From Linnemannia schmuckeri (lineage: Eukaryota > Mortierellomycota > Mortierellomycetes > Mortierellales > Mortierellaceae), in contig JANATG010000009.1 in the NCBI GenBank assembly GCA_029449235.1, positions 992,001 through 1,056,000 on the forward strand: a DNA stretch of 64,000 nt, in the 5' to 3' direction. The position numbers and the translations under genes were made by a program. Below, one piece after another: positions 32,722 through 44,918 of the stretch (position 1 is the first letter of the stretch; every line of letters starts with the position of its first letter). The notes beneath the pieces are model-generated. The model had not been told where the DNA came from, did no database searches, and saw nothing but the letters and a program-made list of their open reading frames with translations.

Positions 32722-34208
32722 CTACTTGGAGTTTTCGGACAACCACTTGTAGGCAGCGCTGAAATCGAGGTTCTCGTAGTCCTTGTTGGCAGCCATCTGG
32801 TTGTAGAGCTGCTGAGCCAAGGCACCGAGCATGACGGTAGTCTTGGTATCGACGGCAGCGTTGACGGCAAGACGAAGATCCTTGGCCATCAAAGGCATAC
32901 CGAATCCGCCAGTGTAGCCACGGGTAGCAGCAGAGTTCTCCTGGACGCCGGGGCAAGGGTTGTAGACCTCACTGCTCCAGCAGCGACCGCTGGAGGTGTT
33001 GAGGATACCGGCGAGGAGCTTGGGATCCATACCCATGCGGACACCAAGGTTCATGGTCTCGGAGGTGGCGATCATCGAGATTCCGAGGAGCATGTTGTTG
33101 CAGATCTTGGCGACTTGTCCGTTGCCGTTAGTACCGCAGTAGACAATGTTCTTGCCCATCTTCTCGAGATATGGCTTGGCCAACTCGAAATCGGCGTTGG
33201 TGTTTGATCCGACCATAAATGTCAACGTTCCAGTCTGTGCACCTCCAGTTCCTATATATGTGAGATAGCGGAGAAGTGGTAATCATCAATAACCAACGCC
33301 ATGTTGCCCACACGACAAAAAGTAATAATCAGCAATGATATGTGTAGGTACCTCCAGAGACGGGGGCATCGATGGCTTTGGCTCCCTTCTCGTGCAAAGC
33401 CTTAGCGACACGTGTGGCCATAGACTGGTCAATGGTCGAAGCATCCATGACGAGGTGGTTCTCGCCCAATGCGCCAAAGAGACCATCCTTGCCAAAGTAG
33501 ACACTCTCGACGTGCTGGGAGGCGGGCAACATGGTGACAATGACGGTAGCCTCCTGAGCGACTTCCAATGGGCTCTTGGCGACCTTGACCTTATCCTTGT
33601 TGTTGGGATCGGTGTTGTGGTCCTTCAAGAAGTTGGAGGTGGTCTTTTGATTGATGTCGTAGATGATAAAGTCAGCCTTGTCCTTGAATCCGTTGAAGAG
33701 GTTGGTGGCCATAGGAAGGCCCATGTTGCCCAAACCAACGAATCCAATTCTCTTGACCTTGGACTAGTAGGAATTAGAGAAGCGGGAGAAATATTCATAA
33801 GTTAGGCCAAGAGGGAAGAAAGACCCTGAACAAAACAAGTCATTGTTCCTCATTCTCCCACATCGCGGTGTTGTCTTTTTTTTGAACGGAGTTCCAAGGC
33901 TAGACCAGTTTTTTTTTTGTTCTTCCTTTCGAATTCAGTTGTAGTGAATGCCAAGCAAGCTTACATCTACGCAGCAAAGGTGGAGTAAAGTAAAGAAGAG
34001 GAGTCAGTGAAGAGTCAATGATTGCTAAGCAGGATGTATCTTTACCAGAGTATTAGGATGACTGCGTTTACAAAAGATATGATGACGATGGGAAAAAGAG
34101 CTGCTTCGTACCTGTCGACTTGAAGCGGAGACCTGTAATAGGCGAGGCCAGCTTGGTGGCGACGCGGGTCTTTGACTGGGATGAGCGAGCAAGGAATGAG
34201 GCGATCAT
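32722..34208 (-). CDS. 3-hydroxyisobutyrate dehydrogenase, mitochondrial
   Basis: Proposed exons: 34208-34112, 33966-33965 (2 nt), 33763-33352, 33251-32722 (346 aa). It oxidises 3-hydroxyisobutyrate to methylmalonate semialdehyde with NAD+ in valine breakdown. The N-terminus (MIASFLARSSQSKTRVATK) looks like a mitochondrial presequence. The NAD-binding loop is RIGFVGLGNMGLPMA, the substrate loop is DAPVSGGTGGA, and the catalytic lysine is in NGQVAKICNNML. The ending KDLRLAVNAA and LDFSAAYKWL fits the family. Exon 1 ends with one overhanging base and the next large exon starts in phase 0, so a 2-nt piece is required. The only fitting site is TAG|AT|GTAAGC at 33963-33969. The gene ends 94 bp from the PPTase stop (convergent). 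Confidence 0.9.
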
Positions 34209-34911
34209 CTTGATGAGGAGTGTGTGATGAGAAAGGAGGAGGAAATGGTGGGTATGAAAGATGAGAGAGATGAATAAAAGAGGAGGTTGGGTGAACCGAG
34301 CCAGAGTTCATTTTTTTTTTCTTTTGGGAGAGTGTGTCCCCCGCACTTTTTTCAAAATTTTCTCACGGGTATGCACACCCTCGTTGCCTCTCTACTTCTC
34401 CACACACTGCACACAGATACATTTCCCTTTGCTCCCAACACACAACCTTGTTCACCAAATCAACCCCTTCTGTGCGTGCCTGAAGTTAGGCTGATGAACA
34501 AGAGGATGAAGTGCTGCATGTGCGATGATGGGCATCTACCTAGCGTGACTCAATCGAGTCAAAGAATCAAAAGGGAAAATTCACCCTGATTCTTCGGGCT
34601 GTCTGTCCAATGGGTCGATCCGTTGTGAAGTAAAAAAGAGGGCGTGCAGGTTGAAGTAAGGTTTGCCGGCAAAAGGGCTGCCCGGCGTACCTTTCTTTGC
34701 CTTTGCATTAACACAAACAACTATGGGTCATCAGGGGGATAAGGCAAACGCCTCCTTTCTTCCTCTTTATCAGTTCAATAATCCAAACACTCGATAACTT
34801 TTTCTTTTCTTTCCTCTTTCCTCTTCTTTCTCTTCAGTTTCTCCTTTGTCTCCCTCATTCCTCCCTCATTCCTCCCTTCATTCCTTCCCTCATTCCTTCA
34901 CTCTTACAGAC
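34209..34911. promoter_or_regulatory. Divergent promoter, HIBADH and ketopantoate reductase
   Basis: 703 bp between two divergent start codons. The sequence above 34750 is CT-rich on plus (leader of the reductase), with repeated CATTCCTCCCT-like words near 34855-34890. No ORF is seen. Confidence 0.5.
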
Positions 34912-36303
34912 ATGACCATCATTCCTCACCATCGCATCCTCACAGGTTCGTTTTTTTTCTGTGTGCGACACCCCTTATTTTATTCTCCAACCGGAGAATT
35001 CACTTGGAAGAGGCAATTGGTCCTGCATAGAATGTCTTTCCTCTTTAGTACACTTTGTTCATGCAGTTACCCTGTTAACATGATCCCATCGTCTCTTACA
35101 CATTAGTTGGCACTGGTGCCATCGGTGCTTATTACACCTGGCGCATGCAGCAGGCGGGCAATTGCACCGTCACAGCCGTCTGCAGGTCCAACTACGAGGC
35201 CGTCAAGGCCAATGGCATCGAGATCCAAACTGTCGCCTGGGGCGAAGGTCCGCACGTTTTCAGGCCCGACCATGGTCAGTTCACTTTAATCTGCTCTCCT
35301 TGATTCTCGAACAAAGTCATTATGAGAAAGATTAATTGAATCCAACTGAACATCTGTCTGACCAATGCACCCCATTGTTCTTGTAACTCCGCAGTCGTCA
35401 AGACGGTTCCCAGTGAGACGTTTGATTTCATTGTTGTTTGCATGAAGGCTTTGCCTGCCGTCTACAGCATCCCCGATATCATTGCCCCCGCGGTCGAGGC
35501 ATCCCCTCATGCTGGCATTGTTCTTATCCAGAATGGTATTGGTGTCGAAGACCCCATCAAGAAGCGCTTTCCTCGTAACCCTGTCCTTTCGAGCATCGCC
35601 TATATTGGAGTCACCCAGAACACTGCCGGAGTTGTGTACCATTCTGGATCTGTTCAAAGAATTGTTGTTGGTCTATTTGAGCCCATCGAGGGAGTTGATG
35701 CTGAATCGGTGCTCCAAACCTTTGGTGAGAGATGCAAGCTTGGAGGACTGGAGACCATTGTTACAGATGATATTCAAAACTTCCGGTGGCAGAAACTTGT
35801 CTGGTGGGTCCTTTATCTTCCTTGTTCCTTCCGAGGATCTTCGACGTGATTCACGTTATCACAACTGCATGCACTGACCGATCGATCTAATCTTTTGTCC
35901 TACCCCTTGAAATGCTGATAGGAATGGAGCAATGAACCCTGTCTGTATCTTGTCAAACCTGTGGACAGTCTCCAATGTCCTTGCAGATGAAAAATATTAC
36001 CAGATGGCATTGACGACAAAGAAGGAGATTGCTGCCCTGGCAGAGGCCCTCGGACACCCAATGCCACCAACATTGGTCGATGCGAGCATGAAGACCAGTG
36101 CGCGCCTAGCGGACGGATACAAGGCCAGTATGGTGATCGATCTGGAGGAAGGACGGCCCATGGAGATGGAGGTCATTCTGTCCAACCCTATCAGGATCGC
36201 AGAGGAGCGCAACTTGACACACATCATCCCTACCTGGTACAAGCTTCACGGCGATCTTGTCAAGTACCTTGCGGAACGTAACGCCAACAGCCAGAAGCTA
36301 TAG
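34912..36303 (+). CDS. 2-dehydropantoate 2-reductase (ketopantoate reductase)
   Basis: Four exons: 34912-34945, 35107-35274, 35395-35803, 35922-36303 (330 aa). It reduces ketopantoate to pantoate with NADPH, a step toward pantothenate and CoA. The Rossmann loop is VGTGAIGAYYTWRM (residues 12-17 GTGAIG). FIVVCMKALPAV, VLIQNGIGVED and RWQKLVWNGAMNPV (catalytic Lys and Asn region) match the PanE/ApbA family. The C-terminal SMVIDLEEGRPMEMEVI covers the family's SM..D....R.tE motif, though the usual Gly after it is missing. The first coding exon is only 34 nt. Related reductases with other substrates exist, so the exact substrate is inferred. Confidence 0.87.
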
Positions 36304-36662
36304 AATAGTTGCTCTTTCAGATAGCTCGGTTGGTATAGCAGCCAGGTATAGCAGCCATAATACTCTTATAATATACATGTCTTTATTCATGGACGCCTTG
36401 GGTCATTGATTGAACGTGGAGTAAAAGATTTCCGATGGTCGATTGCGCCCACTTGGTGGATCCAATGGTCACGTGTGGTATCCCACATCCCACAAACGAT
36501 CGCCAGAGAAAAAAAAATGACGAAGTTTTTGTGCGCCACGAAAATTTGCTCATAAAAAAAACTACAGTTGCTCCAAAGGGCCTCCGCAACCTTCTTCTCT
36601 CTTCTCTCATCCATCGCACCCTTTTCCCCTCTCCACCCACCATCACCCACCAATAATTTATA
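36304..36662. other. Ketopantoate reductase-Rqc2 spacer
   Basis: It holds the reductase 3' end (TA-rich, 36350-36390) and the Rqc2 promoter and CT-rich leader (36580-36660). No gene is seen. Confidence 0.5.
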
Positions 36663-39600
36663 ATGCCCAAGCTTCGCTTTGGCTCTCTCGACGTGCGTGC
36701 GACCGTTGCAACCCTCCAGCAATCGTACGTTTCTCATCCGAATAATGAACCACACCCACACATGAGAGCAAGAAAAAAAAAAAACTGATCAGACGAAGTA
36801 ACCCTCCACATATGCATCGCTTCCTGTTATTCTGGTACTTTTCATAGTATCGTTGGGCTCCGCCTTCAGAACGTTTACGATGTCAACTCCAGGACATACC
36901 TCTTCAAGTTTTCAAAGGTAGACTGAATGAACTGTGTTTATGTGTTTTTCCTTCCTCTGCATGCCGGTTACTAAACATTAAAAGGATGTCGACTGATCAA
37001 GTGAGAACAAAAAAAATCTTCGCCTACTTGTCTCAACCCTTACATAGCCTGACAGGAAGGAGATGGTGCTTATCGAGTCTGGTATTCGCATGCACACAAC
37101 ACTTTACATCCGCGATAAATCTATTACTCCTTCTGGATTCTGTATCAAGGTATGCTACTCCAACGTCTTTTGAGTTGTGACCGCCTTCGCCTTGACATGC
37201 TTGCAAGGCATAGCACATTGGCTGTGTAAAAATGGTATCATTTTGCGACTAGTTGCGCATCATTCTTGGCTGTCGTTCCTGCCTGTCTAACTTCGCCTTA
37301 TTTTCTTTTCTAAAACAGATTCGCAAGCACTTGAGGACAAGGCGACTGACAGGTGTCAAACAGTTGGGATCTGACCGTATTGTTGATTTTGAGTTTGGCG
37401 CAGACGACTTGAATAACACATACCACATTATCGCCGAATTTTATGCTGCGGTAGGTGAATGAGTCACTTCAGGAACATAGAAGAACACAGAATGGAGCGC
37501 CTCCAAGGGTTGGATTTGTCATGAATGGTCTTGTGAAAAAATAGACTTGATCTCCACAGTACTCATGCGCTGCGCTGGGTGTTAATTTTTTTTTTTTGCC
37601 ACTTCAATTTTTTTAGGGTAACTTGATTTTGACGGATGGCCACTACAAGATTTTGTCGATTCTGCGTGTGGTTCAACCCAATGAGAAGGTCAGGATGGCG
37701 GTCGGAGAGATCTATGATGTCGGTGCATTGACTCGCAGCTTTGAGCCCATTCAGAAGGAGCATCTCATTCAAGTACTGCAGGAGGCTGGACCCAAGGACA
37801 TCTTGAAGAAGATTCTCAACACAAAACTCTGTATGTATTATAGCAGTTGCTGTATCTTCAGGTCAAGGCATTTTTGCCAATGGAGCCTAGTATTAATTTT
37901 TTAATGGATCACTGCAATAGTCTATGGTCCTGCGCTCACAGAACATGCGATCATCAAGGCCGATCTGGCGCCAAACATGGTAGTGTCTTCAGGATTCGAT
38001 ACCTCAGAGGGATCACCGCATCTGGAGGCGCTATTCAAATCACTTCAGGAAGCCGACAATATTATTGAAAACGGAGGAGCTGTCGATAAGAAGGGATATA
38101 TCATTATGCTCAAGCACAAGAAGAAGAATCCAGAGGATCCAGACGAAAAGGAACTCGTCACGTAAGTCAACATCAAATCTATAACATCTGTAATTAATTG
38201 AGTACGAGAGGTATTTGATTGGCATTTATGTTTGACTTAAGCTGATATAGTGTTTTTTTTATCGATACTTAATAGGTATGACGAGTTCCATCCGTATTTG
38301 TTTGCTCAGCACGAATCGCAGACGTTCAAGGAGTTCGAGTCATTTGACGCCGCTGTCGATGAGTTTTTCTCAGCAGTTGAGAGCCAACGCCTGGAAGTGA
38401 AGAAGCGTGCACAGGAGGATCATGCACAAAAGAAGCTAGACAGTGTCAGGATGGAGCATCTCAGTCGTGTCCGAGGACTGGAGGAAGCCCAACAAATGAA
38501 CGTCATGCGAGCAGAGTTGATTGAGGCCAACCTGGAAATGTGTGACCAAGCCATTATGATTATCCGTAATGCGGTCGCGACTGGAATGGACTGGAAAGAT
38601 CTCGCTGATCTGGTCGAGGAGGAGAAAAAGCACGGAAACCCTATTGCCTTGATGATCGATACCCTCAAGCTGGAGTCAAACCATGTCTGCGTTATTCTCA
38701 GCGATCCTTATGAGGAGGAAGAAGAAGAGGACGAGGAGCAGGATGAGGACGACCAGGACGACCAGGAAGCCGAGGACCGTCATCAGCCCAAAACCAAGGC
38801 AACCGTATTGGTCGATCTGGATATCTACCTCACAGCATTTGCGAACGCTCGCAAGTACTATGACGTCAAGAAGCAGTCGGCCATCAAGCAGGAAAAGACC
38901 CTGGCTCATGCCTCCAAGGCTTTCAAGAGCGCGGAGAAAAAGATTCGACAGCAGTTGCAGGAAGTCAAGATTACGACGTCGATCCAGCGTGCCCGCAAGC
39001 CGTATTGGTTCGAGAAGTTTATGTGGTTCATCACCTCGGAAAACTACCTGGTCATTGCAGGACGCGATGCACAGCAGAACGAGATGATTGTCAAGCGCTA
39101 CATGAAGAAAGACGACATCTATGTGCATGCGGATATCCATGGTGCGGCGACTGTCCTGATCAAGAATCCATCCGACAAGGAACCTGTCCCTCCTAGCTCG
39201 ATCTACCAGGCCGGTATCATGTCTGTCTGTCAGAGCAAAGCTTGGGACTCCAAGATTGTCACGTCTGCCTACTGGGTGCGAGCGGATCAAGTCAGCAAAT
39301 CAGCCCCTACTGGAGAGTACCTGACCACCGGCAGTTTCATGATCCGTGGCAAGAAGAACTTTTTGCCGCCTGTGCAACTGGTCTATGGATTCGGACTTTT
39401 GTTCAAGTTGGATGAATCGTCGATTGGCAACCATTTGCACGAGCGACGTGCTCCCAGGATCGAGGATGGCGAGGGCGAGGCTATCACCGGTGCTGTCTCG
39501 GACAAGAACACTGCAGATGCTGTGGAGTCGGTCGATCAGGAACAGGAAGACACCAAGGAGGAACAAAACGAGGCTGATGAGAATCTGGAAGATTCAGATG

Positions 39601-41120
39601 GCTCTGACGATGAGGGTGGTGAGGAGGACAAGCAAGATGCCGCAGACGATAAATCCACCGAGGAGACTGAGGAGAGTGCTGTTCAGGAGAAGTCAGATGC
39701 GCCGGGTGACAGCGGTGACAAATTTAGTTCGGATACTGAGGATGAATCCGAGGCCGCCGAGTCGTCTGATGAAGAGTTCCCCGATACTCAGATTCAGTTT
39801 GCGGCCAAGGCGAACAAGGAACAACCCAAGCAGCATGCTCAGGGTACTGTTCATGCTGCTGACAAGTATGCACTTCAAGACTACGGTGACGACAGCAACG
39901 ACGAGGGTGATAAGGGCGACGATACATCTTCCCTTGCATCCTCTGACAGAGCTCCTCAAAAGTCGGCCTACATTACTGCCAAGATGCGCCGTGACATGAA
40001 GAAGGGCAAGCTTCCAGGACAAGGTGGCCAGGACGAGAACCGAGACACCAACTCACCACCTCCTGTTCGACCTATTCCTGCCAAGAAGCCTCAGCAGGAC
40101 AACCAGAAGAAGAGTATTGCAACACCTCCTGTTGCGTCGGTCCGTGGAAAGAAGGGCAAGGCCAAGAAGATCAAGGAGAAGTACGCTGATCAGGATGAAG
40201 AGGAACGCCAGCTCCGTCTTGAGCTCCTTGCCGTAAGTGTGCCTTTGGAATTTACGCATTGTGTCTTCACTAATTTTGATGAAGCGTTTACAATTTGATC
40301 TGGTACTAATTTGTTTGTTCTGTGTGTGAAATAGCCTGACAAAGGACCTCAGTTGAAGGGTAAACGTGCAAAGAAAGAGGCCGAGAAAAAGGCCGAGAAG
40401 GCGGCCCTTGCAGAAAAGAGACGCTTGCAGCAGGAAGAGTTTGAAAAGTCTCGGCCTGCCAAGGGCGGCAACAAGGGTGGCAACAAGAGCGGCAAAAAGC
40501 CTGAAGGAGACTTCAAGGGACGGGATACTACTGCTGTTACTACTACTACTACTACTACTACCGACGCTGTGGAGGATCCCGAAGCTGTTGCTCCTCCTAT
40601 GGATGCGAATGCGAACGAGGATGAAGCGGAGGAAGTCCGCCGTCTGCTGCAGGAGGAGAATATCAAGATGTTGGAGCCTGAAGAGTCTGAAAATCTGACG
40701 GTCTTGGATGGATTGACAGGAAAGCCTTTGCCGACGGATATCTTGCAGTTCGCTGTCCCTGTTTGTGCACCTTATGGAGCGCTGCAGAAGTACAAGTACA
40801 AAGTCAAGTTGATTCCTGGAACCATGAAGAAGGGTAAAGCTGTCAAGACGGCGATCAACCACTTTTTGGTCAACATCAACGGCAACAACTCTTCGTCGTC
40901 TTCGTCGTCTGAGCGCAATGCTGTCGAAGGTGGTGGATTGAGCGGAGCTGAGCTTCGTGAGGCTGAGGCGTCGTTGGAGGCGCGCGAGAAGGAGTTGATC
41001 AAAATGGTCAAGGACGAGGAGGCGATTAATGCGATGATTGGCAAGAGCAAGGTGTCTGCACCTGGTGTGGAGGCGTCCAAGAAGAAGAGCGGAGGTGGCG
41101 GTGGAAAAGGACGCAAGTAG
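36663..41120 (+). CDS. RQC2: Rqc2/NEMF ribosome quality control factor
   Basis: Eight exons: 36663-36724, 36848-36917, 37060-37149, 37319-37450, 37617-37830, 37921-38161, 38276-40232, 40335-41120 (1183 aa). Rqc2 binds stalled 60S-peptidyl-tRNA with the Ltn1 ligase and directs C-terminal tailing. The NFACT-N part starts at residue 1 and keeps the residues linked to tailing: Asp10 and the Asp93-Arg94 pair in LGSDRIVDFEFG. Coiled coils run about residues 290-500. The NFACT-R core is at about 512-620 (PYWFEKFMWFITSENYLVI, IYVHADIHGAATVLIKN). A long acidic and lysine-rich region and NFACT-C (CAPYGALQKYKYKVKLIPG, about 1060-1110) follow, with a short Thr run. Exon 3 uses the second AG of a tandem acceptor. 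Confidence 0.95.
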
Positions 41121-41406
41121 CGCGTTCCATGTTTTCTCTCATACTTTTATTTTTTTTCACGCATTTACATACACACTCACATAACCAACAACATAAAAAT
41201 GTTATCTTTTTCACAGTTGAAACGAGATAGTTTGATCCGCATTGCTCGGACTTGGTTTGGCAATCATACCAAATTGTCGTTTTCGTTTATTTTTGTTTAT
41301 GTGGGTGAAGGTGAAGGGAGTGTAGGTTGTGTGTGTTTTTTTACAAGGGAGACGGGATAGGGATATATGCGGGGAAGAAGGAAGGAAATATGTAAATAAA
41401 ATAAAT

Positions 41407-42870
41407 TTACAGCTCATCGCGGGCACGCTTCTCGGCGTCACGCTGCTGCTCCTTCTTGATCTGTGCAAGACGGGCCTTCTTGATGGTGGTGTTGACATAA
41501 GTGCCAAAAGTGAAGGCGACGAGGTTGAAGAAGGGAACCCAGACGTTGGGAGGAAGGAACTTTTGGGCGACGGCCATGGAGATGGGGGAGATCATCCAAG
41601 AGGTCTTCATCATGGGCAGGTATCCCGACTTGAAGGCGCCCTTGATCTGTCCCGACGTTCTAGCACCTGCGAACAATGCCATTGCCAAAATGTAGGCTAT
41701 CATAGATTGGAAAGGTATAAGGAGGGAGGGAGGGCGTTAATCGTGTGTCTTTGCAGATAATTTATGTCGCAATGATGTCCTGTTATGTGTGATCACCAAT
41801 TGTTGGGCACGGAGGCGAGCGAGATAAACGAAAAGTAAGAGGCAAAGAGGACTTACTGGCGTTTTGGATAGGGGAGGTGATGAGCTGGGTGCTGAGGATC
41901 TGGGCAATCTTCCATTTGGCGCCCTCCTTGCCGATGAAGCGCTTGGTGACGAGCTCGAACAAGGTGTGGGCCAAGGGACCGCTGACCAAGAGACCTAATT
42001 GATGATATTCCAGGTTTTATGTTAGAGCAGAGAGAAGGGGGGAAAAAAGAAAGCTAGGAACCATTTCGGGTTTCTTTTCTTCCGGTGGGGAAAAAGAGGG
42101 TGTTCAATCGAGCCATATGTGTGTGTGGGGAAAATGGCTTTGTTTCCTTCCGGGTGAGAAAAGAAAACAAAATACACAATAAGGACGGGGAACCGAAAGT
42201 AAGAAAAACAAAAAAAAAAAATCAAAGTAGCAGAAAAGGTAGGACGAGAAGGAGGGAGCTTTTGTGGGGTGGCACGGATAGCAGAAAAGAAATGTTCCCA
42301 TTTCGATCAAATAATAAGCCGGGGTGCGTCGGGGAGCAGAGCAAAATCATTCGTTGCTGCTTGTTGTATATTCTGTCTTCTCCGTTGGATGCCCTGTCCC
42401 GTTTATGCTGCGTTCCTCTTCCTTTTCCTACTTTCTATTGATACATATCAGTCCTCTAAACCACTTTGCACTATGCTGAAAAGACAGAGAAGAAAAAGGG
42501 GGGGGGAAAGGCGCCGTTCATTGATTCTCCTATCGGTTGCTTCCACTCCACAAAAAGTTGTTTGAGCAAATTAAGAAACGGTCGAGTGAATGAATGAATA
42601 AATGAATGAATGGCAAAGTGTGGAAATGAGATGGAATTTACCGTAGAGGGCCATCTGAACGACACGCTTGTTGATGCCGAGAATAAAGTCGTCAGGGTTC
42701 TTGGACTTGGGCATGCCAGAGAGCTTGGTGGCAGTGATCTCCTGGAGGCCCGAGAGGGTACCGGAGGTGATGGCCTTGGTGCGGAGAGGGTTGGCGGCGA
42801 GCTCGGTCAAGTAGGCAGTCAACAAGGTCGAGGCGACCGAAGCCTGAGGGGCAACAGCAGTGGCAGTCAT
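41407..42870 (-). CDS. Mpv17/PMP22 family membrane protein
   Basis: Three exons: 42870-42642, 41994-41857, 41696-41407 (218 aa). Family members are four-helix proteins of the peroxisomal or inner mitochondrial membrane, thought to act as channels. Here LLTAYLTELAANPLRTKAIT, then the GPLAHTLFELVTKRF helix, QILSTQLITSPIQN, and the C-terminal LPPNVWVPFFNLVAFTFGTY fit the family pattern with its tandem W/F-N-L-V segment. The end KKARLAQIKKEQQ is a basic tail. Which organelle it resides in is not shown by the sequence. It converges with Rqc2 across 286 bp. Confidence 0.82.
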
Positions 42871-43757
42871 CTTTGTTGTAGGTTTGGTGCGGTGGAGGAA
42901 GGAGGCGAAGGTGAAGGAAGGCGTGAGGGACTGTGGAGTAGGAGAAGAAGAAGAACAAAGAAAGTATGAAGAAAGTATGAAGAAAGTGAAAAAGAAAGTC
43001 ATAAAGGAAGGATAGAAGGATGCGAATGCTGTGGATGCGTGGGTTTCCACTTTCCTTTTCCCTTTCCCCCAAAGCCCTGCCTGACTCTCTGCCTACGACA
43101 TGCATATTAAAGTTCAAGCAAAACAATTCAGCGGTGCGGGCAACCACTCGCTCATTCTTTGTCGAAACAGCTCTCTCAATGTTTACAACGTGTAGTCACG
43201 GATCTTCGATTGCCACTGACACTCTCAAACCGTCCACTTCACTCAATTCCACACCTCAACTGCCCGGGCTCTAATATTTTCCTCGTATACGACTCTACTT
43301 CACCTTCCGTCCCCATTCTCACATCCACACAAACACACTCCGTCATCTTCTATTCCCTCCACCCCACCCGACTGCTCCTCACTCTTCCCAAAATTGTGGA
43401 GCAAAACTAACAACAGCAAAAAAAAGTGGGCACACTGGGTCCCCTCGAAAACTCATTCTCCGACTACCGCCCTTCTACGGAGCAGAGAAACAATTGGGCT
43501 TGGACCTGGGTGGATAGGACAGGCAAAGTAAGCGCGAACTTGTAATCTTCCACGACACGACATCTAACAGTCTTCACGCTCTAAATGACCTAGCAAGTCT
43601 AGATTGCTCTTGTTTTGTACTTGCCGACATACAGAGAGACATACATTCACGTTTTTCCTTTTTGTTCGACATGACTGACCCAGTGTTATTAATTGCATTG
43701 TCTCCATACGCTCAGACCAAGCAAAGAAAAACAGCACCCACTTGCACAAGCACACCT

Positions 43758-43822
43758 ATTGAAAGATATATGTTGCTTTTTTAATTGAAAGATATATGTT
43801 GCTTTTTTAATTGAAAGATATA
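43758..43822 (+). repeat. 26-bp tandem repeat
   Basis: Two perfect copies of a 26-bp unit (43758-43783 and 43784-43809, beginning ATTGAAAGATATATGTTGC) plus a 13-bp partial third copy. Confidence 0.95.
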
Positions 43823-44615
43823 AGCAGATGGTCTCGTCGCTGGATTCGTCGACTATGGAAAGGTGAGCTGGGCAGGCAAGGCAGGCGACGGCTAGCTTGG
43901 AAAGAATGTCCCTTTGGGTTCAAACTGGACCCAATGGCACTGGTCTTGGGACGATAGCGGCGATGACAGTAAGAGGGCACGATAGGGGGGTGAAGACAGA
44001 GAGAATAAAGAGGCAGTTCTTGTCGGTCACGGTAGATCTGTCCAATTGGACACGGATTCAACATCCTCCAACGGCTTGCTTTTGGTTGTTGATTTTCTTT
44101 TTTCCTCCAACGACCTTGAAAAAGAAAGAATGGAGGAGCACAAGGAGGTGGAAAAAAAGGGGGGATTAGACGAAAAGATGAAGGGTCTTTGCATCATCGC
44201 CCTGCCTTATTCTTCCTCCTCTTCTTCACCTTCGACCCCCTCATCTCCTTTTCTTCTTCACAGACAGGACAAGACAGGCAGACACGCGGGTGGGCATCGA
44301 CTAGTTGAGGAGAAGAAGAGGAACGACGACGACGACGACAGAGACCACCGACAGACAGATCGTATAAATGGGCGAAAGAAAGTGGTATTGAGAATGGGAC
44401 AACAAAGACAAAAAAAAAAGAAATATGCTATGCAGAGGTACAGACGAAGGGATGGGCAGGTGAGCGAGTAGCGCACTTTTTTTGTCTTTTAGCGTGCTTT
44501 GCTCTTTTTAAGGGTTTCAGAAAGACGTTGGATGAAGGACGGGGAGGAGTGGATGGAGAGAGAGTGTGAGCAGGGAGCGAATAACAAGATAGGATGGATT
44601 GAACTTGCAAGAACA

Positions 44616-44647
<32 letters not shown>

Positions 44648-44836
44648 CAAAAAAAGCCGGTGCTGGAGGGAATTTGGGGATGAGTGTGGAAAGAGAAAAA
44701 TATGCTTGTCGCTATTTTCGTTTCGGTCACATCCGAGAAAAAAAGTTCTCTCTGTGTCTTTTTAGGGCATTGGGTCATGCAACGAAAGAAAAAAGAAAAA
44801 TGAGAAAGAGAAACAAGGGACTGGGAAGAAGTGAGG

Positions 44837-44906
44837 ACACATACACACATATACACACACACATATATACACACGCATATACACACGCATATACACACGC
44901 ACATGC
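44837..44906 (+). repeat. CA/TA microsatellite
   Basis: Alternating purine-pyrimidine ACACAC/ATAT sequence with three copies of a 12-bp ACACACGCATAT unit at its right half. It ends just downstream of the endosulfine stop codon. Confidence 0.9.
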
Positions 44907-44918
44907 AGACATGGCTTA

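Larger units (their letters stand above)
42871..44918. other. Mpv17-like to endosulfine spacer
   Basis: 2 kb without a recognised gene. GA-rich on plus to about 43020 (Mpv17 leader), then CT-rich on plus at 43030-43400. It also holds a 26-bp tandem repeat at 43758-43822, a 28-nt A-run (44615-44642), and an ACACGCATAT repeat at 44837-44906. Confidence 0.5.

Noticed and set aside
36318..36360. tRNA-like string (TAGCTCGGTTGGTATAGC)
   Set aside because: It resembles a tRNA A-box, but no B-box (GTTCGANTC) follows at a fitting distance and no cloverleaf is apparent; it lies in the 3' UTR of the reductase gene.
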